Positions 46,473 through 54,809 of a stretch of DNA of 64,000 bases are shown here, in pieces. Each line of letters begins with the position of its first letter. Position 1 is the first letter of the stretch. The stretch covers positions 1,364,001 through 1,428,000 of the forward strand of contig NZ_CP040814.1 of NCBI RefSeq assembly GCF_019443965.1. Reading direction: 5' to 3'. Origin of the DNA: Salinibacterium sp. M195 (lineage in GTDB: Bacteria; Actinomycetota; Actinomycetes; Actinomycetales; Microbacteriaceae). The position numbers and the translations under genes are program-made. Under the pieces are notes generated by a model that worked only from the letters and a program-made list of their open reading frames with translations, had not been told where the DNA came from and searched no databases.

Positions 46473-47239
46473 AGGTAGCTCGTTTCAGCGTTGGCACGGG
46501 AGCCCGCTACGGCATCATCGATGGCGACGAAATTGTCGTGCTCACCGGTGACCCGATGTTCAACGGCTTCGAGCCCACCGAGGAGCGCTTGCCGCTGTCG
46601 GAGATCAAGATGTTGGCGCCGGTGATTCCGCGCTCGAAAGTGGTGGCATTCGGTCGCAACTATGCCGAGCACGCCAAGGAGCTCGGCAACGAAGTTCCGG
46701 ATGCTCCCATGATGTTCATCAAGCCGAACACGTCTGTGGTCGGCCCCGGCGATGCCATCATGTTGCCGCCGCAGAGCGAAGAGATCGCGTTTGAGGGTGA
46801 GCTTGCCGTGATCATCGGCAGCATTGCCAAGAACGTCGCGGTCGAAGACGCTGACAGCGTGATTTTTGGCTACACGATTGCTAACGATGTGACCGCCCGC
46901 GACCTTCAGAAGAAGGACGGCCAGTGGTCACGAGCGAAGGGCTTCGACACGTTCTGCCCACTGGGGCCCGTGATCGAGACCGAGTTCGTGGTGGCGTCGC
47001 AGAGCATCCGCACGACGGTGAATGGTGACCTGAAGCAAGACGGAACCGTTGACCAGATGATTCATTCGGTAGCGGCGCAGATTGCCTATGCTTCAGCAGC
47101 ATTCACGCTGTTGCCCGGCGACGTGATTCTTACGGGAACCCCCGCGGGCGTCGGACCATTGGTGCATGGCGACACCGTCGAGATCACGATCGAGGGCATC
47201 GGCACGCTGAGCAACCCGGTGCGCCGGGCTTCGCGCTAG
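46469..47239 (+). CDS. fumarylacetoacetate hydrolase family protein
   Basis: A 256-residue FAH-fold enzyme coupled to ilvE by 4-base overlap. The metal-binding region begins [20 protein letters not shown] and contains the EGELAVIIG glutamates near residues 106-114 and later [14 protein letters not shown]. Members are acylpyruvate hydrolases or hydratases; substrate cannot be told from sequence. Placement beside ilvE and gltX is common in actinobacteria. RBS is provided by ilvE sequence. Confidence 0.9.
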   Translation: MKVARFSVGTGARYGIIDGDEIVVLTGDPMFNGFEPTEERLPLSEIKMLAPVIPRSKVVAFGRNYAEHAKELGNEVPDAPMMFIKPNTSVVGPGDAIMLPPQSEEIAFEGELAVIIGSIAKNVAVEDADSVIFGYTIANDVTARDLQKKDGQWSRAKGFDTFCPLGPVIETEFVVASQSIRTTVNGDLKQDGTVDQMIHSVAAQIAYASAAFTLLPGDVILTGTPAGVGPLVHGDTVEITIEGIGTLSNPVRRASR

Positions 47240-47302
47240 AGCGCACAATTCTGGGTGCAGGGGCTGCTTTCGGCAGCCTCTGCCACGCAGGCTCGTCTCG
47301 CA

Positions 47303-47308
47303 TAGAAT
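47303..47308 (+). promoter_or_regulatory. -10 element TAGAAT, leaderless gltX start
   Basis: TAGAAT ends 7 bases before the ATG at 47316. The alternative ATG at 47307 overlaps the element itself, so the promoter argues for 47316. Confidence 0.55.
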
Positions 47309-47315
47309 GGTGGCA

Positions 47316-48806
47316 ATGTCTGCGCCATTTTCTACTGCAACCGCTTCCGACGTTCGCGTTCGGTTTTGTCCGTCACCTACCGGTACGCCCCACGTTGGGC
47401 TGATCCGCACTGCCCTGTTTAACTGGGCGTATGCGCGCCACATGGGCGGCAAGATGGTGTTCCGTATTGAAGATACGGATGCCGCTCGCGACAGCGAAGA
47501 GAGCTATCTGCAGCTTCTCGACGCGATGCGCTGGTTGGGGCTGGACTGGGACGAAGGCGTCGAGACCGGTGGGCCGAACGAGCCATACCGTCAGTCGCAG
47601 CGCACCGACATCTACCTTGAGGTCATCGAGAAGCTGAAGGCTTCCGGTCACCTCTACGAGACTTTTGCGACGGGTGAAGAGATCGAGGCCCGCAACGTGG
47701 CTAACGGTCGCGACCCCAAGCAGGGTTACGACAACTTTGAGCGCGACCTCACTGCTGAGCAGATCGCGGCATTCAAAGAGGAGGGCCGCCTGCCGGCTCT
47801 GCGTTTGCGCGTGCCTGACTCTGACCTCAGCTTTGACGACCTGGTTCGTGGCGACATCACGTTCCCCGCTGGTTCGTTCTCTGACTTCGTTGTCGTGCGC
47901 CCGAATGGTGCTCCGCTGTACACGTTCGTGAACCCGGTGGATGACGCGCTCATGGGCATCACGCATGTGCTGCGCGGTGAAGACCTGCTCTCGAGCACTC
48001 CTCGCCAGATCGCCCTTTACACGGCGCTCATTGAGATCGGGCTGACGGATGCGATTCCGCGCTTCGGTCACCTTCCTTACGTGATGGGCGAGGGCAACAA
48101 GAAGCTCTCCAAGCGTGACCCTGAGGCGAGCCTGTTCCACCACCGTGACCGCGGGTTCATCCCCGAGGGTCTCATCAACTACCTGTCGTTGCTCGGCTGG
48201 TCGCTTGCTCCCGACCGCGACGTGTTCTCGGTCGAAGAGATGATCGCGGCGTTCGACGTTGAGAATGTGACGCCGAGCCCGGCCCGTTTCGATGTGAAGA
48301 AGGCGGAGTCGCTGAATGGCGACCACATCCGTCTCTTGTCGGCAGAAGAATTTGCGGCACGTCTCGTGCCGTACCTCGTTGCTGCTGACGTGATTTCGGC
48401 TGAGCCCACTGAGGTTGAGCTGACGATGCTCGCGGCTGCCGCACCGCTTGTGCAGGAGCGCATGCAGTTGCTGGGCGACGCTCCCGCACTGTTGCAGTTC
48501 TTGTTCACCCCGGATGCTGAACTCACGGTTGATGCCGATGCAATGCCGAAGGCCGAGGGGCCTGAGGTGCTGGATGCCGCTATCGCCGTGCTGACCGATC
48601 TCGATTCGTGGACACACGATGCAATCGAAGCGGCTCTCCGCGCCGAACTTATTGACGTGAAGGAAATGAAGCCACGTCTCGCGTTTGGTCCGTTGCGTAG
48701 TGCGGTCGCTGGCCGCCGCATCAGCCCGCCACTGTTTGAGTCGATGGAACTGTTGGGCAAGGAATCGTCGTTGGTTCGCCTGAAGGCGCTGCGCGCACAG
48801 CTATGA
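47316..48806 (+). CDS. gltX: glutamyl-tRNA synthetase
   Basis: A 496-residue class I synthetase. The ATP-binding HIGH equivalent is [17 protein letters not shown] near residues 17-33 and the KMSKS-equivalent is [12 protein letters not shown]. It charges tRNA-Glu and, in organisms lacking GlnRS, mischarges tRNA-Gln for amidotransferase repair; the window contains tRNA-Gln. I use the start at 47316 because TAGAAT and the 6-7 base rule place transcription there. Confidence 0.96.
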   Translation: MSAPFSTATASDVRVRFCPSPTGTPHVGLIRTALFNWAYARHMGGKMVFRIEDTDAARDSEESYLQLLDAMRWLGLDWDEGVETGGPNEPYRQSQRTDIYLEVIEKLKASGHLYETFATGEEIEARNVANGRDPKQGYDNFERDLTAEQIAAFKEEGRLPALRLRVPDSDLSFDDLVRGDITFPAGSFSDFVVVRPNGAPLYTFVNPVDDALMGITHVLRGEDLLSSTPRQIALYTALIEIGLTDAIPRFGHLPYVMGEGNKKLSKRDPEASLFHHRDRGFIPEGLINYLSLLGWSLAPDRDVFSVEEMIAAFDVENVTPSPARFDVKKAESLNGDHIRLLSAEEFAARLVPYLVAADVISAEPTEVELTMLAAAAPLVQERMQLLGDAPALLQFLFTPDAELTVDADAMPKAEGPEVLDAAIAVLTDLDSWTHDAIEAALRAELIDVKEMKPRLAFGPLRSAVAGRRISPPLFESMELLGKESSLVRLKALRAQL

Positions 48807-49756
48807 GTGAGCAGTTCGACTGGGATGTTGTCATTGTCGGCGGCGGACCGGCCGGACTGAGCGCTGCCCTGAACTTGGCGCGGGCACGCCGTCGCACTCT
48901 GGTGCTCGACAGCAATCGCCCCCGCAACTCGGCGACGTTCCACTCGCACGGCTTTCTGAGCCGCGATGGTATTTCTCCTCTCGAGCTTCGCAAGATGGGC
49001 CGTGAGGAGCTCGAGCAGTATCCGAACGTGGCGTTCGAGCGCACGATCGTTGAGGGTATTGAGCCGCTGGTCGCTGCTGATTTTGCGGATGCTGTTAGCG
49101 CTGACGAGGGCGCATCTGCGGCCGTCGGCGCGGGCTTCACTGTGACGCATCGCGGGGGAGCGGTCACGACCCGCACCGTGCTGATCGCGACGGGGTTGCG
49201 TGAGGTTCTGCCGAAGCTTCCGATGCTGCGCGCGTTCTATGGCACGAGCATCCACTCGTGCATGGAGTGTGACGGTTACGAGTATGCCGATAAGCCGATT
49301 GCCTTGATTGGGCACACGGATGACTTGGCCGAGCGCGCGCTGCTGCTCTCGCAGTGGAGCCGCGACCTCATTGTTTTCACGCAGGGCATTGGCCAGGTGA
49401 GTGACGCTGATGAGGCCATGCTCGCGGAGCGTGGTGTTCGCGTAGATCGTCGTGAAGTGGCGGATGTCGCGGGCGACCGTGATGGCCTGAACGGCGTTGT
49501 GCTTGCCGACGGCGAGACGATTGCGCGCGAGGCCGCGTTTGTGCGCCCTGACTATGAGACGGCGCTCGACTATGCGGCGGGCCTGCAACTCGCACTCGAC
49601 GCGGAGGGTCTGATTGTCGTGGACGCTGCCGGCCGCACCAGCACGGCAGGGGCCTATGCGATCGGTGATGCCACCCCGCCCGGCCCCCAACAGCTCATCG
49701 TTGCCGCGGGTGACGGCGCTGAGGTTGCCGCGGTCATCAACCGCGACTTGCTCTAG
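48803..49756 (+). CDS. NAD(P)/FAD-dependent oxidoreductase (thioredoxin reductase-like)
   Basis: A 317-residue flavoprotein overlapping gltX by 4 bases. The FAD Rossmann motif [20 protein letters not shown] begins at residue 9, and the redox Cys pair lies in [12 protein letters not shown], where canonical TrxR has CATCDG; both Cys remain, so disulfide chemistry is possible. The NADPH domain is shorter and less conserved than in true TrxR, so it is best called TrxR-like. Electron acceptor unknown. Confidence 0.85.
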   Translation: MSEQFDWDVVIVGGGPAGLSAALNLARARRRTLVLDSNRPRNSATFHSHGFLSRDGISPLELRKMGREELEQYPNVAFERTIVEGIEPLVAADFADAVSADEGASAAVGAGFTVTHRGGAVTTRTVLIATGLREVLPKLPMLRAFYGTSIHSCMECDGYEYADKPIALIGHTDDLAERALLLSQWSRDLIVFTQGIGQVSDADEAMLAERGVRVDRREVADVAGDRDGLNGVVLADGETIAREAAFVRPDYETALDYAAGLQLALDAEGLIVVDAAGRTSTAGAYAIGDATPPGPQQLIVAAGDGAEVAAVINRDLL

Positions 49757-49759
49757 GAG

Positions 49760-50197
49760 TCACTTCGCCGCGCGGCCACGTGTCCGCAGCATGGTGACGA
49801 GGCACGCCGCGAACATTACCGCTGTAATCGGGGCCCAGACTGCTCGCTCGACGACGCTCGGCGTGATGAGATTCAGGATGACGCCCACACCCGCATAGGC
49901 GGTGGTGATCCAGGCGAGCACGGCGATGAGTCGGCGTGGGGCGAATCTCAGGGGGCCGCGTTCGGTGCGAGCGAGCATTGCTGCCGCCATGACAAGAACG
50001 AGGGCGGCAGAGACGCCCGCAAAGATGCGGCCCTGAGCGGGGAGCGTTCCTTTGTTCGCCCCGCCTTGGGTATATTCGCCGATGGGTGCTCCGAGAACGA
50101 CCGCGAGCTGGAAGAGCGCGACGAGGGTGAAGAGTGTGGCAGCGATAGTGGCGCCGATGCGCGCAGCGCGGTGGATGGGGTTGGCGTTGTCGTTCAT
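49760..50197 (-). CDS. hypothetical four-helix membrane protein
   Basis: A 145-residue membrane protein coupled to the upstream PadR gene by a 4-base overlap. Hydrophobic segments lie at about residues 12-36, 60-78, 93-113 and 120-138, with charged loops (RTERGPLRFAPRRL). The Gly-rich extracellular loop EYTQGGANKGTL is the only distinctive segment. Function unknown; the operon with PadR suggests regulated expression. Confidence 0.75.
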   Translation of the reverse strand: MNDNANPIHRAARIGATIAATLFTLVALFQLAVVLGAPIGEYTQGGANKGTLPAQGRIFAGVSAALVLVMAAAMLARTERGPLRFAPRRLIAVLAWITTAYAGVGVILNLITPSVVERAVWAPITAVMFAACLVTMLRTRGRAAK

Positions 50198-50745
50198 CGG
50201 GCGGGCTCCTTGTGGTCGGCGAGTTGGGCTCGAAGCTCATCGAGCCAGATAATTTCGGCGCGCGCGTGGGCTCGTCCCGATTCGAGCGTTGCGTATTGCA
50301 GCTGAATGGCGAGAGTGGTTTTCGAGGGTTTGTGGGGTGCGCTCGAGGCGAGGGCGTCGAGGGTTGTGAGAAGTTCCTCGGCAGCGGAGCGGCGTTGGTC
50401 GAGCAGGTCGATCACGCCCGCAGTGCCGAGCGACGCGGCGAAGAATAGCCGCAGCAGAAAAGGTTCGCGGGAGTTGTCTGGTTCGAGGGGTGAGGCCAGC
50501 CACGCCTCCAATGCTTCTCGACCCGGCTCGAGTAACGAGTACAAGCGGCGGTCGGGTCGGGTTGCCTGCTCGACGGTGGTGCTTTCGACAAGGCCGTCGG
50601 CTTCGGCGCGGTGGAGGGTGCGGTAGAGCTGCGACTGATCGGCTGGCCAGAAGTGTGCGGCGGTTGTGGAGAATGCTTTGCCGAGTTCGTAGCCCGTCAT
50701 GGGCTGAATCGCGACGAAACCGAGCACAGCGTGGAGGAGAGACAT
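50194..50745 (-). CDS. PadR family transcriptional regulator
   Basis: A 183-residue PadR-type regulator. The winged helix starts LLHAVLGFVAIQPMTGYEL then FWPADQSQLYRTLHRAEADG, and the tail is the family's Vir_act_alpha_C dimerisation helix region. The ATG at 50745 lies 6 bases after a TATATT -10 box, so the mRNA is probably leaderless; a longer reading from 50763 would extend through the promoter. The operator-like palindrome at 50753-50772 suggests autoregulation. Confidence 0.88.
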   Translation of the reverse strand: MSLLHAVLGFVAIQPMTGYELGKAFSTTAAHFWPADQSQLYRTLHRAEADGLVESTTVEQATRPDRRLYSLLEPGREALEAWLASPLEPDNSREPFLLRLFFAASLGTAGVIDLLDQRRSAAEELLTTLDALASSAPHKPSKTTLAIQLQYATLESGRAHARAEIIWLDELRAQLADHKEPAR

Positions 50746-50751
50746 GCTCCG

Positions 50752-50757
50752 AATATA
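50752..50757 (-). promoter_or_regulatory. -10 element TATATT of padR
   Basis: On the minus strand TATATT ends 6 bases before the ATG at 50745. Confidence 0.6.
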
Positions 50758-50772
50758 GGACAAGTCCTATAT
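50753..50772. promoter_or_regulatory. PadR operator: palindrome overlapping the -10 box
   Basis: ATATAGGAC-AA-GTCCTATAT has 9-bp perfect arms around two bases and overlaps the padR -10 element. This is a typical position for autorepression by PadR proteins. Confidence 0.7.
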
Positions 50773-50847
50773 GGCGTCAAGGAGTGAACCACAACCCGCT
50801 CAGGATGCGCTAAAGTAGTAAATCGGTTCGGCTGCGGTTGAATCCTG

Positions 50848-50919
50848 TGGGGTATGGTGTAATTGGCAACACGGAAGATTCTGATTCTTTTGTTCTTGGT
50901 TCGAGTCCAGGTACCCCAG
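50848..50919 (+). tRNA. tRNA-Gln (anticodon CTG)
   Basis: The acceptor stem TGGGGTA pairs with TACCCCA, the anticodon loop TTCTGAT carries CTG (glutamine, CAG codon) and the T-arm is GGTTCGAGTCC. The discriminator base is G; the CCA end is not encoded (AGCAAA follows). Confidence 0.94.
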
Positions 50920-50947
50920 CAAACCATCTAGGGAGTCGCTCCCGCTC

Positions 50948-50975
50948 AGCCCGGCTTACGCCGGGCTTTTTCTTT
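50948..50975 (+). terminator. rho-independent terminator after tRNA-Gln
   Basis: AGCCCGGC-TTAC-GCCGGGCT (50948-50967), followed by TTTTCTTT. A textbook terminator. Confidence 0.9.
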
Positions 50976-51022
50976 GCCGACTTCTCGAGGATTTAAGCGC
51001 CACCACACGCTCCAGAGCTGCT

Positions 51023-51145
51023 GTGCGCCGGGTCATCAGGAAGAACCAGACAGCGGGCCTCTCGGTGATCGCGCACTTTGGATTGGACAAGCAACGCTCG
51101 TGGGTAGGCGCTGACGGCTTACCCAGTCGACCGTTTGTGTGTTAA
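51023..51145 (+). pseudogene. possible gene remnant between tRNA-Gln and the SIR2 gene
   Basis: A frame with GTG at 51023 and TAA at 51143 encodes 40 residues beginning VRRVIRKNQTAGLSVIAHFG and ending SRPFVC. The frame is open further upstream without a good start or ribosome binding site. The sequence looks protein-like but matches no family I recognise. It may be the 3' end of a gene lost from this tRNA-adjacent site, or chance. Confidence 0.3.
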
Positions 51146-51183
51146 TCACTTTCGAGCAACGTGGATTCTCTTGCTGTTGCCGA

Positions 51184-51189
51184 TAGTAT
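51184..51189 (+). promoter_or_regulatory. -10 element TAGTAT, leaderless SIR2 start
   Basis: TAGTAT ends 6 bases before the ATG at 51196. Confidence 0.6.
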
Positions 51190-51195
51190 CTGCCC

Positions 51196-52749
51196 ATGTC
51201 AGATGTGCGAAAATTCCTCGAAGAACACTTGAAACCTCTGGCTGGTGCCTTTCTTTTCGTAGGCGCAGGCCTCTCGCGACGCTATGCGACGTTGCCGAAC
51301 TGGGAAGGGCTGTTGCGGGAGTTCGCCGCCTACACTGAACAGCCGTTTGAGTACTATCTGGGCGCAGCCGGAGGTAACTTGCCCGCTGCAGCATCGCGGA
51401 TTGCAGACGACTTTTATGAGATCTGGTGGAAAACTGATGAGTTCAAAGAATCGAGGGCGCTTCATGCAAGCGATGTGAAGGATGGATCCTCAGCCTTAAA
51501 AATTGAGATTGCACGATTCGTGAACATGAAGATGGCCTCGAGTACTATCCCTGAGGACCTTCGTGAGGAATGGGCGCTACTCCAGTCTGCGACGGTAGAC
51601 GGCGTAATTACCACAAACTATGATTCGCTTCTGCAACTGGCCTTTCCAGACTTTGAAGTTTTTGTCGGCCAAGAACAACTACTTTTCTCAGAGGCGCAAG
51701 GGATTGCGGAGATTTACCACATCCACGGCGCGGCGATAGATCCAGCCTCGCTTGTGCTTACTGCGGCCGACTACAAAGATTTCGATCTGCACAACCCGTA
51801 CCTGGCGGCGAAACTTCTCACAATATTTGTAGAACATCCAGTGTTGTTCATGGGCTACAGCATGGGCGACGAAAACATTCAAGGAATCTTGCGAAACATT
51901 GTTTTTGCGCTGCGTGACGAGAACATCGGGAAACTCCAAGACCGACTGATCTTCGTTGAGTGGGAGCGTGATGTAGTTCCATCTATCTCGAACAGTGTGA
52001 TTGTCGTCGACGGCACCCCGATTCCTGTAACGAGGATCAAAGTTCCTGACTTTGTCGATATATTCGCGGCCCTCGGGGCGCGGCAACGAGCTCTATCAGC
52101 GAAGATGGTGCGCCTCCTAAAGGAGCAGGTGTACGAAATCGTCCTGAACAACGACCCTAAGGGGCGCTTGTTTGCGTATTCGGACGTCGACGCGGACTCT
52201 GCAAAAGATATATCCGTGGTTTTCGGGGTCGGAGCTAAGGCCGCGCTGGTTGGGATTACAGGCATAGGCCGATCTCAGGTGCTTGCGGATGTTTTGGACA
52301 ATCCGTCAGGAGGCTACCCGGCAAAGGAGATTTTGTCTCTACACATCTCAAAAGTTGGGGCGAACGTTTGGTACCCGGTCTTCAAATATTTGAGCGAGGC
52401 CGGGCTATCAACGGGGAACGAGCTCGTCGCGAATGCGCAGCTTCCGAGTCGAGTAATCGAGCACGCAAACCGCAATAGGGAAAAAATTGTGCTCAAGGTG
52501 CAGGACAGGCGACGTAAGTCCATGAGTGCACTTCTGAAGGACCATGACTGGAAATGGGCGTTCACACATATTTTGGAACTCCCATCTTTCACCAACGATT
52601 TGGTCGGCCTAAAAGAATTCTTAGTGAGCCATGCCGACAAGGTCGACTCGAAACGATGGGGAACGGACTACGCCAAGGGTGTTGTTGTTTACGATTACCT
52701 AAAGTTCGCTGCTACGCCTAGCGAGTGGAGTGCTGCGAACAGTCGCTGA
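51196..52749 (+). CDS. SIR2-domain protein, candidate stand-alone anti-phage NADase
   Basis: A 517-residue protein. The N-terminal SIR2-like domain (about residues 15-280) has the nucleotide loop FLFVGAGLS (20-28), TTNYDSLL with Asn141 and Asp143, HIHG with the catalytic His177, and FMGYSMGDEN (218-227). These are the residues needed for NAD+ cleavage in defence SIR2 proteins such as ThsA and DSR. The C-terminal 230 residues are of unknown fold, beginning near VVFGVGAKAALVGITGIGRS. It sits alone beside tRNA-Gln, more AT-rich by eye than its neighbours, with no partner gene in the same direction. Function in defence is inferred. Confidence 0.8.
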   Translation: MSDVRKFLEEHLKPLAGAFLFVGAGLSRRYATLPNWEGLLREFAAYTEQPFEYYLGAAGGNLPAAASRIADDFYEIWWKTDEFKESRALHASDVKDGSSALKIEIARFVNMKMASSTIPEDLREEWALLQSATVDGVITTNYDSLLQLAFPDFEVFVGQEQLLFSEAQGIAEIYHIHGAAIDPASLVLTAADYKDFDLHNPYLAAKLLTIFVEHPVLFMGYSMGDENIQGILRNIVFALRDENIGKLQDRLIFVEWERDVVPSISNSVIVVDGTPIPVTRIKVPDFVDIFAALGARQRALSAKMVRLLKEQVYEIVLNNDPKGRLFAYSDVDADSAKDISVVFGVGAKAALVGITGIGRSQVLADVLDNPSGGYPAKEILSLHISKVGANVWYPVFKYLSEAGLSTGNELVANAQLPSRVIEHANRNREKIVLKVQDRRRKSMSALLKDHDWKWAFTHILELPSFTNDLVGLKEFLVSHADKVDSKRWGTDYAKGVVVYDYLKFAATPSEWSAANSR

Positions 52750-52795
52750 TCGCCTAGCTGGACTCAGAATTGGGACTACTGGCAGAACTGATGAC

Positions 52796-53257
52796 TCATC
52801 GGTTCTTGTATTGAAGCACGTCAATCAGTGCAGCATTGCGCTCCTCGAGCAGCGTCTGCATGTAGCGCCGCAAGAACAGCTTCTCCACGAGGCGCCCGAG
52901 TGGCCCGAAGGGGGCCGCGAAGGTGAGGCGATCCTGCATGTGGGTGCGGCCGTCGATCTCGGTGAAGAGGTGCTCGTGGTGGTAAACGGCGAAAGGGCCG
53001 CGGACTTGTTCATCCGCAAACCGGTGAGGAGCATCCACGTCAAAAATTCGGATCGTCAGCCGCAGCGGAAGACCGAAGTGTCGAGCCGACCACGTGACGA
53101 CGTCGCTCTCGGCGAAGTGGCCCGTGGTGCGGCCCGCGACGACTTTTTCGTGGTGGTGCGTCATCGAATCAAGGTGCAGGTTCACGCTCAACGACAACGC
53201 GCACACCTCAGCGATAGGGGCATCGAACACAGTGTCGAGCACGATCACCTGGGTCAT
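52796..53257 (-). CDS. SRPBCC family protein
   Basis: A 153-residue protein of the START/Bet v 1-like SRPBCC superfamily, starting VIVLDTVFDAPIAEVCAL with the long C-terminal helix LFLRRYMQTLLEERNAALID. Such proteins bind hydrophobic ligands in a deep cavity; the ligand here is unknown. A TAGGCT -10 box (53264-53269, minus strand) lies 6 bases before the ATG, so the mRNA is probably leaderless. It converges on the SIR2 gene. Confidence 0.82.
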   Translation of the reverse strand: MTQVIVLDTVFDAPIAEVCALSLSVNLHLDSMTHHHEKVVAGRTTGHFAESDVVTWSARHFGLPLRLTIRIFDVDAPHRFADEQVRGPFAVYHHEHLFTEIDGRTHMQDRLTFAAPFGPLGRLVEKLFLRRYMQTLLEERNAALIDVLQYKNR

Positions 53258-53263
53258 AGTTCG

Positions 53264-53269
53264 AGCCTA
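53264..53269 (-). promoter_or_regulatory. -10 element TAGGCT of the SRPBCC gene
   Basis: On the minus strand TAGGCT ends 6 bases before the ATG at 53257. Confidence 0.5.
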
Positions 53270-53296
53270 CTGTTCGGCAGTGCGGGCCCGTGCGTA

Positions 53297-54715
53297 CTAT
53301 TCGCAGGCGACCCCGTCACCATCACGGTCGAGTCGCGGTGTTTCGTATCCGGCCTGGCCTGCATAAAGCGGTGCTGCCCCCGCGGCACGCACAGCCGTGC
53401 AGTTGGCGTAATACGCAGAGGCGGGAGCCGGTGCCGGCGCGGGTGCAGCGACGGGCGCGGGTGCCGGTGCCGGCGCGGGTGCAGCAACGACCGGTTCAGG
53501 CTCGGGAGCCGGGGCGGGGGCCGGTGCCGGAGTAAATGCGGAAGTCACTGCCCTCTGGTCGGGGCAAGAATCGAGCACCGCCACCATGGCGTCGTGCTCA
53601 GCCGTCGTCACCCAGAGTCCGTAGGTAGCCTTGACGGAAATCTGAGCGGCAACGTAGGAGCAGCGAAAGCTCTTGTTCGACGGCAACCACGTTGCTGTGT
53701 CCCCAGCACCCTTTTGGGCATTCGACTTTCCGTCGACCGCGAGCAGGTTGATGGGGTCATTCGCAAGAGTGATGCGCTGCTCTTGCGTCAATTGCTGCGC
53801 GCCAGTTTGCCACGCGTTGGAGAGCGAGACCACATGATCGATTTGAACCAACGCTGACGTCGCATTTCCTCGAAGAAAATCGATCTGCGCATTGGTGAAG
53901 GGCGAGACGAGCTGACCGGTGAGTACCTTGCACGATCCACTTTTCGTGGTCGCGGTGAGATCTCGGGCCAAAATGTCATTGCGGGTGTCACAGCCGTTGC
54001 GATCCACATCTAACCAGGCCGCACCGAATTTTGCCGTGCGGGCGTACCCGGTCTTAGGGGCTTTCCCCTTCACCGGGAGTGTGGCCAAAAGTGCGAGGGC
54101 AGTTGTGTCTGTGAGCGAGGTGTCGAGGATGCTCACTGTTGCAGGAGATGATGGCGCCGTTGCTGTTTGAGGGTCGGCGGGAGCATCCACGCTGAAAGCA
54201 GCACCTGCGATGGCCGTCCGTGTTGCTGTCGGAGTAGGAGACGAAGATGGAGTGGCCGTTTCGGAAATCTGCACACCATCGGCGACTTGCTCAACCGGAG
54301 CGCTGCTGGCGCCGACTGCGCCGCCAACGAATGTGGCGAACAGGCTCGCGGCGATAACAATTGCACCTGCCTTGCGCGACGGCACAGACGCCCATGAGCG
54401 ACGGCCACTAATCAGCACGTAGATTCCCGTGAACAAACCAAAGAATGCTGCGAGAACTAGCACTGCTGCGATCCCGGCGGAGACGAGCGTAATAAAAGCG
54501 AACAGAACAAGAACGGCGCCGACGATCCAAGTGCTCAGCGTTGGTTTGAACCACTCAGGTGCTCGGTGCACGATAGGTGCAGTCTTTGGCGCGAATTTGT
54601 TACTCCACTGAGCGCCATCCCACCACCGATTCTTGCCCGAACCGTCGTCGTACCAGCCCGCTGGCGCCTGCGGTGCCTTGGGAGATTTGTTGCTAATTAG
54701 GCGCAGCCAAGACAT
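53297..54715 (-). CDS. membrane-anchored HNH nuclease with DUF2510 and Excalibur domains
   Basis: A 472-residue protein with a GGAGGATCAC site. Residues 18-40 form a DUF2510 domain (AGWYDDGSGKNRWWDGAQW). Three membrane segments follow (about 60-145). After a Ser/Thr/Pro-rich linker, the extracellular part contains a GmrSD/DUF1524-like HNH nuclease: ALVQIDHVVSLSNAWQTGA, then NDPINLLAVDGKSNAQKG, with the histidine and downstream Asn/Lys in place. A Pro-Ala repeat segment leads to a C-terminal Excalibur calcium-binding motif, DRDGDGVACE. It is probably a cell-surface nuclease for nutrient or DNA uptake or defence. Confidence 0.85.
   Translation of the reverse strand: MSWLRLISNKSPKAPQAPAGWYDDGSGKNRWWDGAQWSNKFAPKTAPIVHRAPEWFKPTLSTWIVGAVLVLFAFITLVSAGIAAVLVLAAFFGLFTGIYVLISGRRSWASVPSRKAGAIVIAASLFATFVGGAVGASSAPVEQVADGVQISETATPSSSPTPTATRTAIAGAAFSVDAPADPQTATAPSSPATVSILDTSLTDTTALALLATLPVKGKAPKTGYARTAKFGAAWLDVDRNGCDTRNDILARDLTATTKSGSCKVLTGQLVSPFTNAQIDFLRGNATSALVQIDHVVSLSNAWQTGAQQLTQEQRITLANDPINLLAVDGKSNAQKGAGDTATWLPSNKSFRCSYVAAQISVKATYGLWVTTAEHDAMVAVLDSCPDQRAVTSAFTPAPAPAPAPEPEPVVAAPAPAPAPAPVAAPAPAPAPASAYYANCTAVRAAGAAPLYAGQAGYETPRLDRDGDGVACE
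53405..53535. repeat. Pro-Ala codon repeat inside the nuclease gene
   Basis: Short repeats of GCGGGTGC/GGTGCCGG-type units encode APAPAPAP and PEPEP runs, a flexible linker between nuclease and Excalibur domain. The repetitive DNA could vary in length. Confidence 0.7.
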
Positions 54716-54809
54716 GTGATCCTCCGGTGTCGTCCTAACCTTCCCAGAAGCGACAGATGTTCATCAGCCCCATAACGGGGCTCGCTCAACATGCCGTCGA
54801 GCCGCGCAC

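Noticed and set aside
47373..48617. Minus-strand frame of 414 codons opposite gltX
   Set aside because: The plus strand encodes a complete glutamyl-tRNA synthetase with both signature motifs; the antisense frame matches nothing.
48179..49690. Long minus-strand open frame (503 codons) opposite gltX and the flavoprotein gene
   Set aside because: It lies antisense to well conserved genes with no family pattern and is rich in Arg, Ser and Thr as expected for a shadow frame.
52750..52795. Attachment-site copy of tRNA-Gln 3' end after the SIR2 gene
   Set aside because: No direct repeat of the tRNA 3' end was found, so integration by a tRNA-specific integrase is not supported.
52730..53857. Plus-strand frame of 375 codons across the SRPBCC and nuclease genes
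   Set aside because: Antisense to recognisable domains and low-complexity in the repeat-derived part.
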